NCBI GenBank assembly: GCA_004297225.1
Contig: SCUI01000013.1
Span: 1 to 64,000 of the forward strand
Reading direction: 5' to 3'
From: Lysobacteraceae bacterium
GTDB taxonomy: Bacteria > Pseudomonadota > Gammaproteobacteria > Xanthomonadales > Xanthomonadaceae
DNA: 64,000 nucleotides
How positions within the stretch are numbered: position 1 is the stretch's first letter; the number at the start of each line of letters is the position of its first letter. The notes beneath the pieces were generated by a model, which was not told the DNA's origin, searched no databases, and worked only from the letters and a program-made list of their open reading frames with translations. Positions 49,609 to 59,907 of this stretch are shown here, piece by piece. The position numbers and the translations under genes are program-made.

Positions 49609-51279
49609 ATGCGCGGGAGCGTCAGTGTGGCGGGTGCGATGGTGATGGCGTTGTGTGCGTGGCCGGCCCTGGCGCAGGTGACGGTGTTGAGCGCCTCGCG
49701 CATCGACACCATGGACCTCGCGCAACCGCGCGCCGAAGCGATGGCGTTCGACGCCGAAGGTCGCATCCTGGCGCTGGGCAGCCGCGAGGACCTGTTGCGC
49801 GCGCATCCGGGCTCCACGCGCGTGGACCTGGGTGATGCCACCGTCATCCCCGGACTGATCGACGCGCACGGCCACATGGCCGGCCTGGGCATGGCGCACC
49901 TCACCGCGGACCTGGTCGGCACCAGTAGCAAGGACGAAGTGCTCGCAAGGCTGCGGGCGTTCGCCGCCGGACTGCCCGCCGAGGCGTGGCTGGTGGGCCG
50001 CGGCTGGGACCAGAACGACTGGCCCGACACCGCGTTCCCGACCGCGGCCGACCTCGACGCGGCCTTCCCGGACCGCCCGGTGTGGCTGTCGCGGATCGAC
50101 GGCCACGCCGGCTGGGCGAACAGCGCCGCGATGCGCGCGGTCGGCCGCGACCTGGCCGGCGACTGGCATCCGGAAGGTGGCCGCATCGTCCGCGACGCCA
50201 GCGGGCAGCCGACCGGCGTGTTCGTCGACGGCGCGATGGCGCTGGTCGGTTCGGTGGTGCCGGATGCGGACGACGCCGCGATCGAGCGCGAACTGAAACT
50301 GGCGATGGACGATGCCGTCGCCCACGGCCTCACCGGCGTGCACGACGCCGGCGTCTCGCTGCGCGAAATGCGCGTCTACCAGCGCCTTGCCGATCGCGGC
50401 GAGATGCCGATGCGCATCACCGCGATGGCCGACGGCGACAGCGACGCCCTGGCCTGGCTGTGCAGCGAAGGCCCGTACCAGCATCCGTCGCACCGGTTGA
50501 AGATGCGCACGGTGAAGTTGTACGTGGACGGCGCGCTGGGCAGCCGCGGTGCGGCGCTGCTTGCCGATTACAGCGACGACCACGGCAACATGGGCCTGCT
50601 GCTGATGACACCGGCGCAGGCGCAGGACGTGGACGCCCGTGCCCGCGACTGCGGCGTGCAGGTGGCGACCCATGCCATCGGCGATCGCGGCAACCGCGTG
50701 GTGCTCGACGGCTACGCCAAGGCGCTCGGGGACGCCGCGACCACCAGCGATCACCGCTGGCGCATCGAGCATGCGCAGGTGCTGGCACCCGAAGACCTGC
50801 CGCGGCTGGCGGCGATGCACGTGATCGCGTCGATGCAGCCCACGCACGCCACCAGCGACATGCCCTGGGCCGAGGAGCGCCTGGGACCGGAACGCATCAA
50901 TGGCGCCTACGCCTGGCGCAAGCTGCGCGACAGTGGCGCGCGGCTGGCGCTGGGCTCGGATTTCCCCGTGGAATCGGTGGATCCGCGCCTGGGCCTTTAC
51001 GCCGCCGCGACCCGCACCGACGCGCAGGGGCTGCCGCATGGCGGCTGGCACCCCGAGGACAAGCTGACGCCGTACGAGGCGTTGCGCGGCTTCACCCTGG
51101 ATGCCGCCTATGCCGGCTTTGCAGAAGCCGAGGTCGGAAGCCTGGCCCCGGGCAAGCGCGCCGACTTCGTGGTGCTGGCACAGGATCCGCTGGCGATCGA
51201 CCCGGCGGGCCTGCGCAATCTCACCGTGCGTTCGACCTGGGTGGACGGCAAGCCGGTGTACGAAGCCCCGGCGGAGTGA
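49609..51279 (+). CDS. Exported amidohydrolase (YtcJ-like)
   Basis: Signal peptide; ATVIPGLIDAHGHMAGLG; VGRGWDQNDWPDTAFPTAADLDAAFPDRPVWLSRIDGHAGWANSAAM. Confidence 0.92.
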   Translation: MRGSVSVAGAMVMALCAWPALAQVTVLSASRIDTMDLAQPRAEAMAFDAEGRILALGSREDLLRAHPGSTRVDLGDATVIPGLIDAHGHMAGLGMAHLTADLVGTSSKDEVLARLRAFAAGLPAEAWLVGRGWDQNDWPDTAFPTAADLDAAFPDRPVWLSRIDGHAGWANSAAMRAVGRDLAGDWHPEGGRIVRDASGQPTGVFVDGAMALVGSVVPDADDAAIERELKLAMDDAVAHGLTGVHDAGVSLREMRVYQRLADRGEMPMRITAMADGDSDALAWLCSEGPYQHPSHRLKMRTVKLYVDGALGSRGAALLADYSDDHGNMGLLLMTPAQAQDVDARARDCGVQVATHAIGDRGNRVVLDGYAKALGDAATTSDHRWRIEHAQVLAPEDLPRLAAMHVIASMQPTHATSDMPWAEERLGPERINGAYAWRKLRDSGARLALGSDFPVESVDPRLGLYAAATRTDAQGLPHGGWHPEDKLTPYEALRGFTLDAAYAGFAEAEVGSLAPGKRADFVVLAQDPLAIDPAGLRNLTVRSTWVDGKPVYEAPAE

Positions 51280-51281
51280 AC

Positions 51282-51497
51282 TCAGCGACGGGTGGCGCGA
51301 TGCCGCCCGTACGAGAACAGCGCGCTGAGCAGGAACACCATCGCCAGGCCCGGCCACAGCCAGCCGGGCAACATGTCCCAGCCGGGATTGTCGAGGCGGA
51401 TGGCGCCGGCGTCGGCGGCCATCGCGCCGCCGGCGAGGATCAGGTCGAAGAAGGCGGCATGTAGATGCCGGTTGGGATGCTTTCCGGTGGCGAACAT
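51282..51497 (-). CDS. Small single-TM protein overlapping the miaB 3' end
   Basis: [71 protein letters not shown]; start uncertain. Confidence 0.4.
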   Translation of the reverse strand: MFATGKHPNRHLHAAFFDLILAGGAMAADAGAIRLDNPGWDMLPGWLWPGLAMVFLLSALFSYGRHRATRR

Positions 51498-52849
51498 GGC
51501 GAGGTGGTGGCTCCGTCGGGGGCGGCGACCCTTCCACGCAGGGAGTTGGTCAGTGCCGTAGTTATTAGCACATCGACGAAGCGGCCGATCATCGAAGCGG
51601 GTCCGGGAAAGTTGACCGGCTTCATGTTTTCGGTCTTTCCCGTCAATTCCGCGGCGTTCTTCCGCGAAGGACCCTCCACCAGCACGCGCTGCACGGTCCC
51701 GACCATGCCCTGGGCAATGGCCGCCGCCTGGGCGTTGATCCGCGCCTGCAGTCGCTCCAGTCGCTCGTGCTTGACGGCGTCGGGCGTGTCGTCCTCGAGG
51801 TCGGCGGCGGGCGTGCCCGGGCGCCGCGAGTAGATGAAGGAGAACGACTGGTCGAAGCCGACGTCCTCGACCAGCTTCATGGTCTTCTCGAAATCGGCAT
51901 CGGTCTCGCCGGGGAAGCCGACGATGAAGTCCGAGGAGACCGAGATCCCGGGGCGCACGGCGCGCAGCTTGCGGATCTTCTGCTTGAACTCCAGTGCGGT
52001 GTAGCCGCGCTTCATCGCCGACAGGATGCGGTCGCTGCCCGATTGCACCGGCAGGTGCAGGAAATTCGCCAGCTTGGGCACGTCGCGGTAGGCCTCCACC
52101 AGCGAGTCGGAGAACTCCAGCGGGTGCGAGGTGGTGAAGCGGATGCGGTCGATGCCGTCGATTCCGGCGATCGCACGGATCAGCAGCGCGAGGTCGGCCA
52201 CCTCGCCTTCGCCATAGCCGCCGCGGTAGGCGTTGACGTTCTGGCCCAGCAGGTTGACCTCGCGCACGCCCTGCGCGGCGAGCTGTGCCACCTCCACCAG
52301 CACGTCCTCGAACGGGCGGCTGATCTCGGTGCCGCGGGTGTAGGGCACCACGCAGAACGAGCAGTACTTCGAGCAGCCCTCCATGATCGAGACGAAGGCG
52401 GTCGGGCCTTCGGCGCGCGGCTCGGGCAGGCGGTCGAATTTCTCGATCTCGGGGAAGCTGATGTCCACCTGTGGTTGGCCCGAGGCGCGACGCTCGCGGA
52501 TCAGTTCGGGCAGGCGGTGCAGGGTCTGCGGCCCGAACACCAGGTCCACGAACGGGGCGCGCTTGACGATGGCGGCGCCCTCCTGCGAGGCGACGCAACC
52601 GCCGACGCCGATCAGCACCGGCTTGCCTCCCTGCTTCAGCGCGCGCCAGCGGCCGAGCTGGCTGAAGACCTTCTCCTGCGCCTTCTCGCGGATCGAGCAG
52701 GTGTTGACCAGGATGACGTCCGCCTCTTCGACCTGGTCGGTCAGCTCCAGCCCATCCGAGGCGGCGAGGACGTCGGCCATCCGTGCCGAGTCGTACTCGT
52801 TCATCTGGCAACCGTGGGTCTGGATGTAGAGCTTGCCGCGGGGCTTCAT
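51440..52849 (-). CDS. miaB: tRNA-2-methylthio-N6-dimethylallyladenosine synthase
   Basis: [43 protein letters not shown] radical-SAM CxxxCxxC. Confidence 0.97.
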   Translation of the reverse strand: MKPRGKLYIQTHGCQMNEYDSARMADVLAASDGLELTDQVEEADVILVNTCSIREKAQEKVFSQLGRWRALKQGGKPVLIGVGGCVASQEGAAIVKRAPFVDLVFGPQTLHRLPELIRERRASGQPQVDISFPEIEKFDRLPEPRAEGPTAFVSIMEGCSKYCSFCVVPYTRGTEISRPFEDVLVEVAQLAAQGVREVNLLGQNVNAYRGGYGEGEVADLALLIRAIAGIDGIDRIRFTTSHPLEFSDSLVEAYRDVPKLANFLHLPVQSGSDRILSAMKRGYTALEFKQKIRKLRAVRPGISVSSDFIVGFPGETDADFEKTMKLVEDVGFDQSFSFIYSRRPGTPAADLEDDTPDAVKHERLERLQARINAQAAAIAQGMVGTVQRVLVEGPSRKNAAELTGKTENMKPVNFPGPASMIGRFVDVLITTALTNSLRGRVAAPDGATTSPCSPPESIPTGIYMPPSST

Positions 52850-53001
52850 CGGGCCATTTTACGGTGAAGGGGCTGTACAGCCACGGTTGCGCGTGAGGTC
52901 CGGAATCTTCGAAGCCGGTCACGGAATCCGCTTGGCCAGGGGCTTGTTCAGCGAAATCAAACACTTGTGTTCACGGCGTGATTGGGTGGAAACTGCGCGC
53001 C

Positions 53002-53859
53002 ATGAGAAAGGGGGTCCTGGGAATCCTGCTTCTGGCCGGCCTGGCGATGGCCGCGCCCGCCGCTGCCGGCACGGTCTACCGCTGCCAGGGCGCGGACGGG
53101 GCGCTGAGCTATTCCAGCAACCGCGTCGCGGGCGCCAGTTGCCGCGTGGCCAGCAGCTTCAGCAGCGTGGCGACGCGCTCGCCGGTGGCCAGCCCGGCGG
53201 GCGCGAAAGTCGTCGCCGCCGCGGCCAGTCCCGCGTCCAACCGGGTGGCGCGCGAATCCGGAGCCAGCAGCAGCACCGGCCCGCGCCGGGTCAGCGGCCA
53301 GGTCTATTCCTACGTCAAGGATGGAGTGCGCCACTACAGCAGCCGGCCGCCCAAGGGCCAGGCCACCGCGCTGCGCACCATTTCCTACAGCTACATCGAG
53401 ACCTGCTACGCCTGCGGCAGCAAGCCCGGCGTGGACTTCAGCCGGGTCAAGCTCAACACCAGCGCCTACGACCGCGAGATCGCCAGTGCCGCGAAGCAGT
53501 ACGGCGTGGACGAGGCGGTGGTTCGCGCGATCATCCACGCCGAGTCGGCGTTCAACCCGCGGGCCGTGTCCCGGGTCGGCGCCCAGGGCCTGATGCAGCT
53601 GATGCCGGCCACTGCCGAGCGCTTCGGCGTCGCCGATGCCTTCGACGCCGCCCAGAACATCCGCGGCGGGGTGAAGTACCTGGCCTGGCTGCTGAAGCGG
53701 TTCGACGGCAACGTCACCCTGGCCGCGGCCGGTTACAACGCCGGCGAAGGCGCGGTGGACAAGTACGACGGCGTGCCGCCGTACAAGGAAACCCAACGCT
53801 ACGTCCAGCGCGTCGGCGTGCTCGCCGATCGGTATCGCGGCCTGCTGGCAGCCCGCTGA
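53002..53859 (+). CDS. Lytic transglycosylase (SLT domain)
   Basis: Signal peptide; AIIHAESAFNPRAVSRVGAQGLMQLMPATAERFGV; AAAGYNAGEGAVDKYDGVPPYKETQRYV. Confidence 0.94.
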   Translation: MRKGVLGILLLAGLAMAAPAAAGTVYRCQGADGALSYSSNRVAGASCRVASSFSSVATRSPVASPAGAKVVAAAASPASNRVARESGASSSTGPRRVSGQVYSYVKDGVRHYSSRPPKGQATALRTISYSYIETCYACGSKPGVDFSRVKLNTSAYDREIASAAKQYGVDEAVVRAIIHAESAFNPRAVSRVGAQGLMQLMPATAERFGVADAFDAAQNIRGGVKYLAWLLKRFDGNVTLAAAGYNAGEGAVDKYDGVPPYKETQRYVQRVGVLADRYRGLLAAR

Positions 53860-54033
53860 GGGTCCCCGTATCGCCCGCAAACCCTTGATCCGGCGGGCAT
53901 CGGCCGCGGGATCATTGTCGGCGAGATTCACGTTCCGTTACACTTTGCCGTCTTTTGCGGCAGCCCGTTCCCGCGCACTCGCGGCGACGGCAAGGGGCAG
54001 CCGGTCTGTCATCGAGTCTTTGCGGAGTGCCTG

Positions 54034-54648
54034 ATGGGCAATGATGGGGTCGAAGAGCGCCCGGACAACCTGGGCCGGCGCCGGTTCCTGACCGCGACCA
54101 CCGCGGTGGTCGGTGCGGTGGGGGTGGGGTTCGCGGCGGTGCCGTTCATCAAGTCGTGGAACCCGAGCGCGCGCGCCAAGCTGGCGGGCGCCCCGGTCAG
54201 CCAGGACATCGCGGCGCTGGCCGAGGGCCAGCAGCTGACGCTGAAGTGGCGCGGGCAACCGATCTACGTGGCCCGCCGCTCGCAGGCGATGCTGGCGATG
54301 CTGCCGCAGATGGATCCGCTGCTGGCGGACCCGAATTCGGAAAACACCGACCAGCAGCCCGAGTACGCCCGCAACCAGTGGCGCTCGATCAAGCCCGAGT
54401 ACCTGGTGCTGGTCGCGGTGTGCACCCACCTGGGCTGCGCGCCGGAGTTCATCCCGGAACTGAAGCCGCAGCCGTTCGATCCGAACTGGAAGGGCGGCTA
54501 CTTCTGCCCCTGCCACAAATCGCGCTACGACCTCGCCGGCCGCGTGTATTCCTCGCAGCCCGCGCCGTCCAACCTCCCGGTGCCGCCGTACCACTTCGAG
54601 AACGACACCACGGTCGTGATCGGCGTCGACCCGCAAGGAGCCGCGTAA
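54034..54648 (+). CDS. petA: Ubiquinol-cytochrome c reductase iron-sulfur subunit
   Basis: RRRFLTATTAVVGAVGVGFAAVPFI; CTHLGCAPEF...FCPCHKSRYDLAGR. Confidence 0.97.
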   Translation: MGNDGVEERPDNLGRRRFLTATTAVVGAVGVGFAAVPFIKSWNPSARAKLAGAPVSQDIAALAEGQQLTLKWRGQPIYVARRSQAMLAMLPQMDPLLADPNSENTDQQPEYARNQWRSIKPEYLVLVAVCTHLGCAPEFIPELKPQPFDPNWKGGYFCPCHKSRYDLAGRVYSSQPAPSNLPVPPYHFENDTTVVIGVDPQGAA

Positions 54649-54651
54649 GCC

Positions 54652-55923
54652 ATGGCCAACTTCCTGACACGTACCGCCAACGACGTGATGGACTGGGTCA
54701 ACGCCCGGGCACCCGGCATGATGCCGATGTACCGAAAGCACATGACCGAGTACTACGCGCCGAAGAACTTCAACTTCTGGTACTACTTCGGCTCGCTCGC
54801 GCTGCTGGTGCTGGTCAACCAGATCGTGACCGGCATCTTCCTGACGATGCACTTCAAGCCCAGCGCGGCGGAGGCGTTCTCGTCGGTCGAATACATCATG
54901 CGCGACGTCGAGTGGGGCTGGCTGATCCGCTACATGCACAGCACCGGCGCCTCGCTGTTCTTCGTGGTCGTCTACCTGCACATGTTCCGCGGCCTGCTCT
55001 ACGGCTCCTACCGCAAGCCGCGCGAGCTGGTCTGGCTGCTGGGCATGGTGATCTACCTGGTGCTGATGGCCGAGGCGTTCATGGGCTACGTGCTGCCCTG
55101 GGGCCAGATGTCGTTCTGGGGCGCGAAGGTGATCATCAACCTGTTCGGCGCGATCCCGGTGATCGGCACCGGGCTGACCGAATGGATCATGGGCGACTTC
55201 ATCCCGTCCGACGCCACCCTCAACCGCTTCTTCGCGCTGCACGTGGTCGCGCTGCCGCTGGTGCTGCTGCTGCTGGTGGTGCTGCACCTGGGCGCGCTGC
55301 ACGAGGTCGGTTCGAACAACCCGGAAGGCGTGGACATCAAGAAGGGCCCGAAGGGCAACCGCTGGTCGCCGACCGCGCCGGCCGACGGCATCCCGTTCCA
55401 CCCGTACTACACGGTCAAGGACCTGGTGGGCGTCGGCTTCTTCCTGATGATCGCCGCCTTCATCATCTTCTTCGCCCCGACCTTCGGCGGCTGGTTCCTC
55501 GAGCACGACAACTTCACCGAGGCCAACCCGCTGGTGACCCCGGCGCACATCAAGCCGGTCTGGTACTTCACCCCGTACTACGCGATGTTGCGCGTTGTCC
55601 CGTCGTTCCTGGGCAGCCAGATCTGGGGCGTGCTGGTGATGTTCGGCGCGATCGTGCTGCTGTTCCTGGTGCCCTGGCTGGACAAGAGCCCGGTCAAGGC
55701 CTACCGCCACCGCGGCTGGCTGTCCTGGGCGATGCTCGCGATGTTCGTGGTCTCCTTCCTGTGGCTGATGAAGATCGGCGCGGGCCCGGGTACCGACCCG
55801 GTCGAGACGATCATCGGCCGCATCCTGACCTTCCTCTACTACGCCTTCTTCATCACCATGCCGCTGTGGACCAGGGTGGACAAGACGAAGCCGGTGCCGG
55901 AACGGGTGACCACGCATGACTAA
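54652..55923 (+). CDS. petB: Cytochrome b
   Basis: YYFGSLALLVLVNQIVTGIFLTMHF; GYVLPWGQMSFWGAKVI; haem-binding His residues. Confidence 0.97.
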   Translation: MANFLTRTANDVMDWVNARAPGMMPMYRKHMTEYYAPKNFNFWYYFGSLALLVLVNQIVTGIFLTMHFKPSAAEAFSSVEYIMRDVEWGWLIRYMHSTGASLFFVVVYLHMFRGLLYGSYRKPRELVWLLGMVIYLVLMAEAFMGYVLPWGQMSFWGAKVIINLFGAIPVIGTGLTEWIMGDFIPSDATLNRFFALHVVALPLVLLLLVVLHLGALHEVGSNNPEGVDIKKGPKGNRWSPTAPADGIPFHPYYTVKDLVGVGFFLMIAAFIIFFAPTFGGWFLEHDNFTEANPLVTPAHIKPVWYFTPYYAMLRVVPSFLGSQIWGVLVMFGAIVLLFLVPWLDKSPVKAYRHRGWLSWAMLAMFVVSFLWLMKIGAGPGTDPVETIIGRILTFLYYAFFITMPLWTRVDKTKPVPERVTTHD

Positions 55924-56662
55924 GTTGGCTTCTCTGCTTGCGGGCGGCCTGCTCGCGCTTGGCCTGGCGGCCACTCCCGCCGCCGTGCACGCCGCTGCCG
56001 GCGCCGCGCTGCCCGACGCCGGCACCGACCTCGGCGACCAGGCGTCGCTGCAGCGCGGCGCCAAGCTGTACATGAACTACTGCTCCGGCTGCCACTCGCT
56101 GCAATACGTGCGCTATTCGCGCATGGCCGAGGACCTCGGCCTCACCGAGGACCAGGTGCAGGCCAACCTCAACTTCACCGGCGCCAAGCCCGGCGAGCAG
56201 GTCCGCGTGGCGATGACCCCCGAACAGGGCACGGCCTTCTTCGGCAAGGCGCCGCCGGACCTCAGCGTGATCGCGCGCGTGCGCGGCGCCGACTGGATCT
56301 CGGCCTACCTGCACTCGTTCTACCTGGACGAGACGCGTCCGGTGGGCTGGAACAACACCGTGTTCCCGAACGCCTCGATGCCGAACGTGCTGTCGCACAT
56401 GCAGGGCCTGCAGCACGCCGAGTACGGCCCCGAGGCCAACGGCGAGCGCCCGGTCGAGAAGCTGGTGCTGGCCCAGCCCGGCACGCAGACGCCGGCCCAG
56501 TTCGACCAGACCGTGCGCGACATCACCGCCTTCCTCGAGTACGCGGGCGAACCGGCCGGACTGCAGCGCCAGCAGATCGGCGTCTGGGTGATCCTGTTCC
56601 TGGCGTTCCTCACTTTCCTCGCCTGGCTCCTGAAGAAGGAATACTGGCGCGACGTGCATTGA
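55916..56662 (+). CDS. petC: Cytochrome c1
   Basis: MNYCSGCHSLQYVRYSRMAEDL haem c motif; C-terminal TM anchor. Confidence 0.97.
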   Translation: MTKLASLLAGGLLALGLAATPAAVHAAAGAALPDAGTDLGDQASLQRGAKLYMNYCSGCHSLQYVRYSRMAEDLGLTEDQVQANLNFTGAKPGEQVRVAMTPEQGTAFFGKAPPDLSVIARVRGADWISAYLHSFYLDETRPVGWNNTVFPNASMPNVLSHMQGLQHAEYGPEANGERPVEKLVLAQPGTQTPAQFDQTVRDITAFLEYAGEPAGLQRQQIGVWVILFLAFLTFLAWLLKKEYWRDVH

Positions 56663-56707
56663 GGCAAACAGGTGCGACCGGAGGTCCGGTCGCCGGAGGT
56701 AAGGCCC

Positions 56708-57346
56708 ATGATGGCGACGAGTCTGCGCATGCGTAACGCACTGACCCTGTTCTCTTCCGTCGACGATGTACTCTGCCATCGCGTCCGCCTCGTGCTGGCG
56801 GCGAAAGGCGTCACCTACGACTTCATCCCGGTCGACCCGCAGAACCCGCCCGAGGACCTGATCGACCTCAACCCGTACCACTCGGTGCCGACCCTGGTCG
56901 AGCGCGAGCTGGTGCTGTACGCGGCGTCGGTGGTCAGCGAATACCTGGACGAACGCTATCCGCATCCGCCGCTGATGCCCGTGGACCCGCTCTCGCGCGC
57001 GCGGCTGCGCCTGGCGATGCTGCGCATCGAGCACGACTGGGTGCCGCAGGTGCAGGCGATCCAGCTGGGCAACAAGCAGCAGGCCGAAGCCGGGCGCAAG
57101 CGCCTGAAGGAACTGCTGACCGCGGCGGTGCCGCTGTTCAAGGCCAGCAAGTTCTTCCTCAACCCGGAAATGAGCCTGGCCGACTGCGCCATGGCCCCGA
57201 TCATCTGGCGCCTGGACGCGCTGGGCGTGGGCCTGCCGCGCGACGGCAAGTGCATCGAGGACTACGGCAACCGGATCTTCCGCAACCCCGGCTTCGCCCG
57301 CAGCCTCACCCCGCAGGAACGCAACCTGCGGCCCATGCCGGACTGA
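56708..57346 (+). CDS. sspA: Stringent starvation protein A (GST fold)
   Basis: LTLFSSVDDVLCHRVRLVLAAKGVTYDFIPVDPQNPPEDLIDLNPYHSVPTLVERELVLYAASVVSEYLDERYPHPPLMPVDP. Confidence 0.94.
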   Translation: MMATSLRMRNALTLFSSVDDVLCHRVRLVLAAKGVTYDFIPVDPQNPPEDLIDLNPYHSVPTLVERELVLYAASVVSEYLDERYPHPPLMPVDPLSRARLRLAMLRIEHDWVPQVQAIQLGNKQQAEAGRKRLKELLTAAVPLFKASKFFLNPEMSLADCAMAPIIWRLDALGVGLPRDGKCIEDYGNRIFRNPGFARSLTPQERNLRPMPD

Positions 57347-57356
57347 CGCCAGCGCG

Positions 57357-57803
57357 ATGACCGATGCGCCGCGGATGAGCAGCCACCGCCCGTACCTGTT
57401 GCGGGCCCTGTACGAGTGGATCTCCGACAACGACATGACGCCGCACCTGCTGGTCGACGCGACCCAGCCGGGCGTGCGGGTGCCCGCGCACACCATCAAC
57501 GACGGCAAGGTCGTGCTCAACATCGCCGCGCGCGCGGTGGCGCACCTGGACATGGACAACGACGCGGTGGCGTTCACCGCGCGCTTCGGCGGCGTCAGCC
57601 ACGCGGTGATCGTGCCGGTCGGCGCGGTGCTGGCGATCTACGCGCGCGAAACCGGGCAGGGGATGGCCCTGCCGCCGGAAGAGGACACGCCTGCCGCGGC
57701 GGAAGATGCGCCGACTCCCTCGCCGAACGACGACGACACGCCGCCTGATGACGGCGGCAACGAGCCGCCCAAGCGCGGCGGGCACCTGCGCATCGTGAAG
57801 TAG
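57357..57803 (+). CDS. sspB: ClpXP protease specificity-enhancing factor
   Basis: RPYLLRALYEWISDNDMTPHLLVDATQPGVRVPAHTINDGKVVLNIAARAV; terminal ...HLRIVK. Confidence 0.95.
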   Translation: MTDAPRMSSHRPYLLRALYEWISDNDMTPHLLVDATQPGVRVPAHTINDGKVVLNIAARAVAHLDMDNDAVAFTARFGGVSHAVIVPVGAVLAIYARETGQGMALPPEEDTPAAAEDAPTPSPNDDDTPPDDGGNEPPKRGGHLRIVK

Positions 57804-57865
57804 CCCGCACCGCGTGGGCCGGCCTTGGGGGACATTCGCCCTGGAATCCTCCCCCTCGCCCCGGA

Positions 57866-58189
57866 TCAGTGGAAGGTGGCGATGTTGCTGCGGACGGGGC
57901 CGACGAAGGCGACGAGGCGGCGGCCACGCAGGACCAGGCGGCCGATGTGGCGGTCCTGGCCGTCCTCGGAATACTCGAAGCGGAAGGTGCGTTCCAGGCC
58001 CAGCCGCCCGTCGTCGCCGCGACGCAGCCGCACGCCGCTGGCATGCACGGTCTGGTCCAGCCACTGCACGCCCGCTGCGCGGCAGGCTTCCCGTCCGAGG
58101 TCCCCGGCCCGTTCGGCTGCATCGCGCGCCGCGCTCCACCACGCGAAGCCCAGCGCGCCGACGATCATCAGCACCAGCAGCGTCGGCAT
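57866..58189 (-). CDS. DUF3301 family protein
   Basis: MPTLLVLMIVGALGFAWWSAARDAAERAGDLGREACRAAGVQWLDQTVHASGVRLRRG...FRFEYSEDGQDRHIGRLVLRG. Confidence 0.85.
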   Translation of the reverse strand: MPTLLVLMIVGALGFAWWSAARDAAERAGDLGREACRAAGVQWLDQTVHASGVRLRRGDDGRLGLERTFRFEYSEDGQDRHIGRLVLRGRRLVAFVGPVRSNIATFH

Positions 58190-58190
58190 C

Positions 58191-59078
58191 TCAGCCTTCC
58201 GGGGGCGGGCCGAGCTTCATCGACAGGTCGATGGCCCGCACGTGCTTGGTGAGTGCGCCGATCGACACGAAGTCGACGCCGTCCGCGGCAATCGCGCGCA
58301 GGCCTTCCAGGTCGACGCTGCCGGAGACTTCCAGCGGGATGCGGCCGTGGAACGGAGCGTCGCGGGCGATGCGCACCGCTTCGCGCCGCTGCCCGGGCGC
58401 GAAATCATCGATCAGCACGCGATCGCAGCCGGCTTCCAGTGCGTCGCGCAACTGGGCAAGCGTCTCGACCTCCACCACCAGCGGCAATGCCGGGTGGCGC
58501 GCGCGTGCCTGCGCGATCGCCGCCGCCACCGAGCCGAACGCGCGCACGTGGTTTTCCTTCAGCATCACGGTGTCGTACAGCCCCATGCGGTGGTTGTCGC
58601 CGCCGCCCACGCGGACCGCGTATTTCTGTGCCACGCGCAGGCCGGGCAGGGTCTTGCGGGTATCGAGGATGCGCGTGCCGGTACCGCGGACGGCGTCGAC
58701 ATGCGCCGCGGTGGTGGTGGCGGTGCCCGACAGCGTCTGCAGGAAATTGAGCGCGGTGCGCTCGGCGGTGACCAGCGCCCGGCTGCGCCCCGCAAGGGTG
58801 GCCAGCACCGTGCCGGCGGCGACGCTGTCGCCCTCGCGCACGCGCCAGTCGATGCGCACGCCTTGGTCCAGCGCCCGGTGGCAGGTGTCGAACCAGGGGC
58901 GCCCGCAGACGACCGCGTCCTCCTTGCACAACAGGTAGGCGACGTCGTCGCCGTCGGGCAGCAGCGAGGCGGTGACGTCGCCGCTGCCGATGTCCTCGAT
59001 CAGCGCGCGGGCGACATCCGCATCCACCTGCTCGACCGGCGGCGGCGGGACCGTCGCGGGCGGGGTGCCGGGGCTCAC
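58191..59078 (-). CDS. nadC: Nicotinate-nucleotide pyrophosphorylase (carboxylating)
   Basis: ALIEDIGSGDVTASLL; AERTALNFLQTLSGTAT; ILDTRKTLPGLRVAQKYAVRVGGGDNHRMGLYDTVMLKENH. Confidence 0.96.
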   Translation of the reverse strand: MSPGTPPATVPPPPVEQVDADVARALIEDIGSGDVTASLLPDGDDVAYLLCKEDAVVCGRPWFDTCHRALDQGVRIDWRVREGDSVAAGTVLATLAGRSRALVTAERTALNFLQTLSGTATTTAAHVDAVRGTGTRILDTRKTLPGLRVAQKYAVRVGGGDNHRMGLYDTVMLKENHVRAFGSVAAAIAQARARHPALPLVVEVETLAQLRDALEAGCDRVLIDDFAPGQRREAVRIARDAPFHGRIPLEVSGSVDLEGLRAIAADGVDFVSIGALTKHVRAIDLSMKLGPPPEG

Positions 59079-59341
59079 TTCTGGAAGCCGGGCACCTGGC
59101 CGGTGGCGATGGCTTCCTCCGCCAGCAGCACCGGGATGCCGTCGTCGATGCGGTAGACCAGGCGCCGGTCGCGGGTCACCAGCGCCTCGCGCAGCGGCTC
59201 GGCTTGCGGGGTTTCGTCGGCGCGCAGGACGCCGCCGGCAGCGATGGCCTGGTTGATCGCGTCGAGGCCGGCGCGGTCGAGCAGCGACAGCGGCTGCCGG
59301 GTGGCGGGGCAGGCGAGGATATCGAGCAGCTTGCGGTCCAT
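59075..59341 (-). CDS. Trm112 family protein
   Basis: [21 protein letters not shown] ... [17 protein letters not shown]. Confidence 0.92.
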   Translation of the reverse strand: MDRKLLDILACPATRQPLSLLDRAGLDAINQAIAAGGVLRADETPQAEPLREALVTRDRRLVYRIDDGIPVLLAEEAIATGQVPGFQK

Positions 59342-59403
59342 GTCGGTACCCGGCGGGGATGATGGCTAGAATACCGCTTTGCACGGCATGGACCGGAACC
59401 GCC

Positions 59404-59907
59404 ATGGTCGCAAGTACCGTTGCCCCGCTCGTCGGCATCGTCATGGGCTCGCGCTCGGACTGGGAGACGATGCAGCACGCCGCCTCGCTGCTGGATCAGC
59501 TGGGCATCGCGCACGAGGTGCAGGTGGTGTCGGCGCACCGCACGCCCGACCGCCTGTTCGAATACGCGGCCTCGGCGCAGGGCCGCGGCCTGCGCGCGAT
59601 CATCGCCGGCGCCGGCGGCGCCGCGCACCTGCCGGGGATGCTCGCGGCCAAGACCGTGGTGCCGGTGCTGGGCGTCCCGGTGCAGAGCAAGGCGCTGAAC
59701 GGCATGGATTCGCTGCTGTCGATCGTGCAGATGCCGGCCGGGATTCCGGTCGCCACCTTCGCCATCGGCAATGCGGGCGCCTGCAACGCGGCCTTGTTCG
59801 CGGCGGCAATGCTCGCCTCCTCCGAAGCGGCGATCGCCACGGCCCTGGTGGGCTACCGCGCGCGCCAGACGTCGGACGTGCTGGCGGCCGACGACCCGCG
59901 CCAGTGA
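59404..59907 (+). CDS. purE: N5-carboxyaminoimidazole ribonucleotide mutase
   Basis: [66 protein letters not shown]. Confidence 0.97.
   Translation: MVASTVAPLVGIVMGSRSDWETMQHAASLLDQLGIAHEVQVVSAHRTPDRLFEYAASAQGRGLRAIIAGAGGAAHLPGMLAAKTVVPVLGVPVQSKALNGMDSLLSIVQMPAGIPVATFAIGNAGACNAALFAAAMLASSEAAIATALVGYRARQTSDVLAADDPRQ

Noticed and set aside
53938-56073. 711-aa minus-strand ORF over petABC
   Set aside because: Antisense shadow of well-conserved bc1 complex genes.
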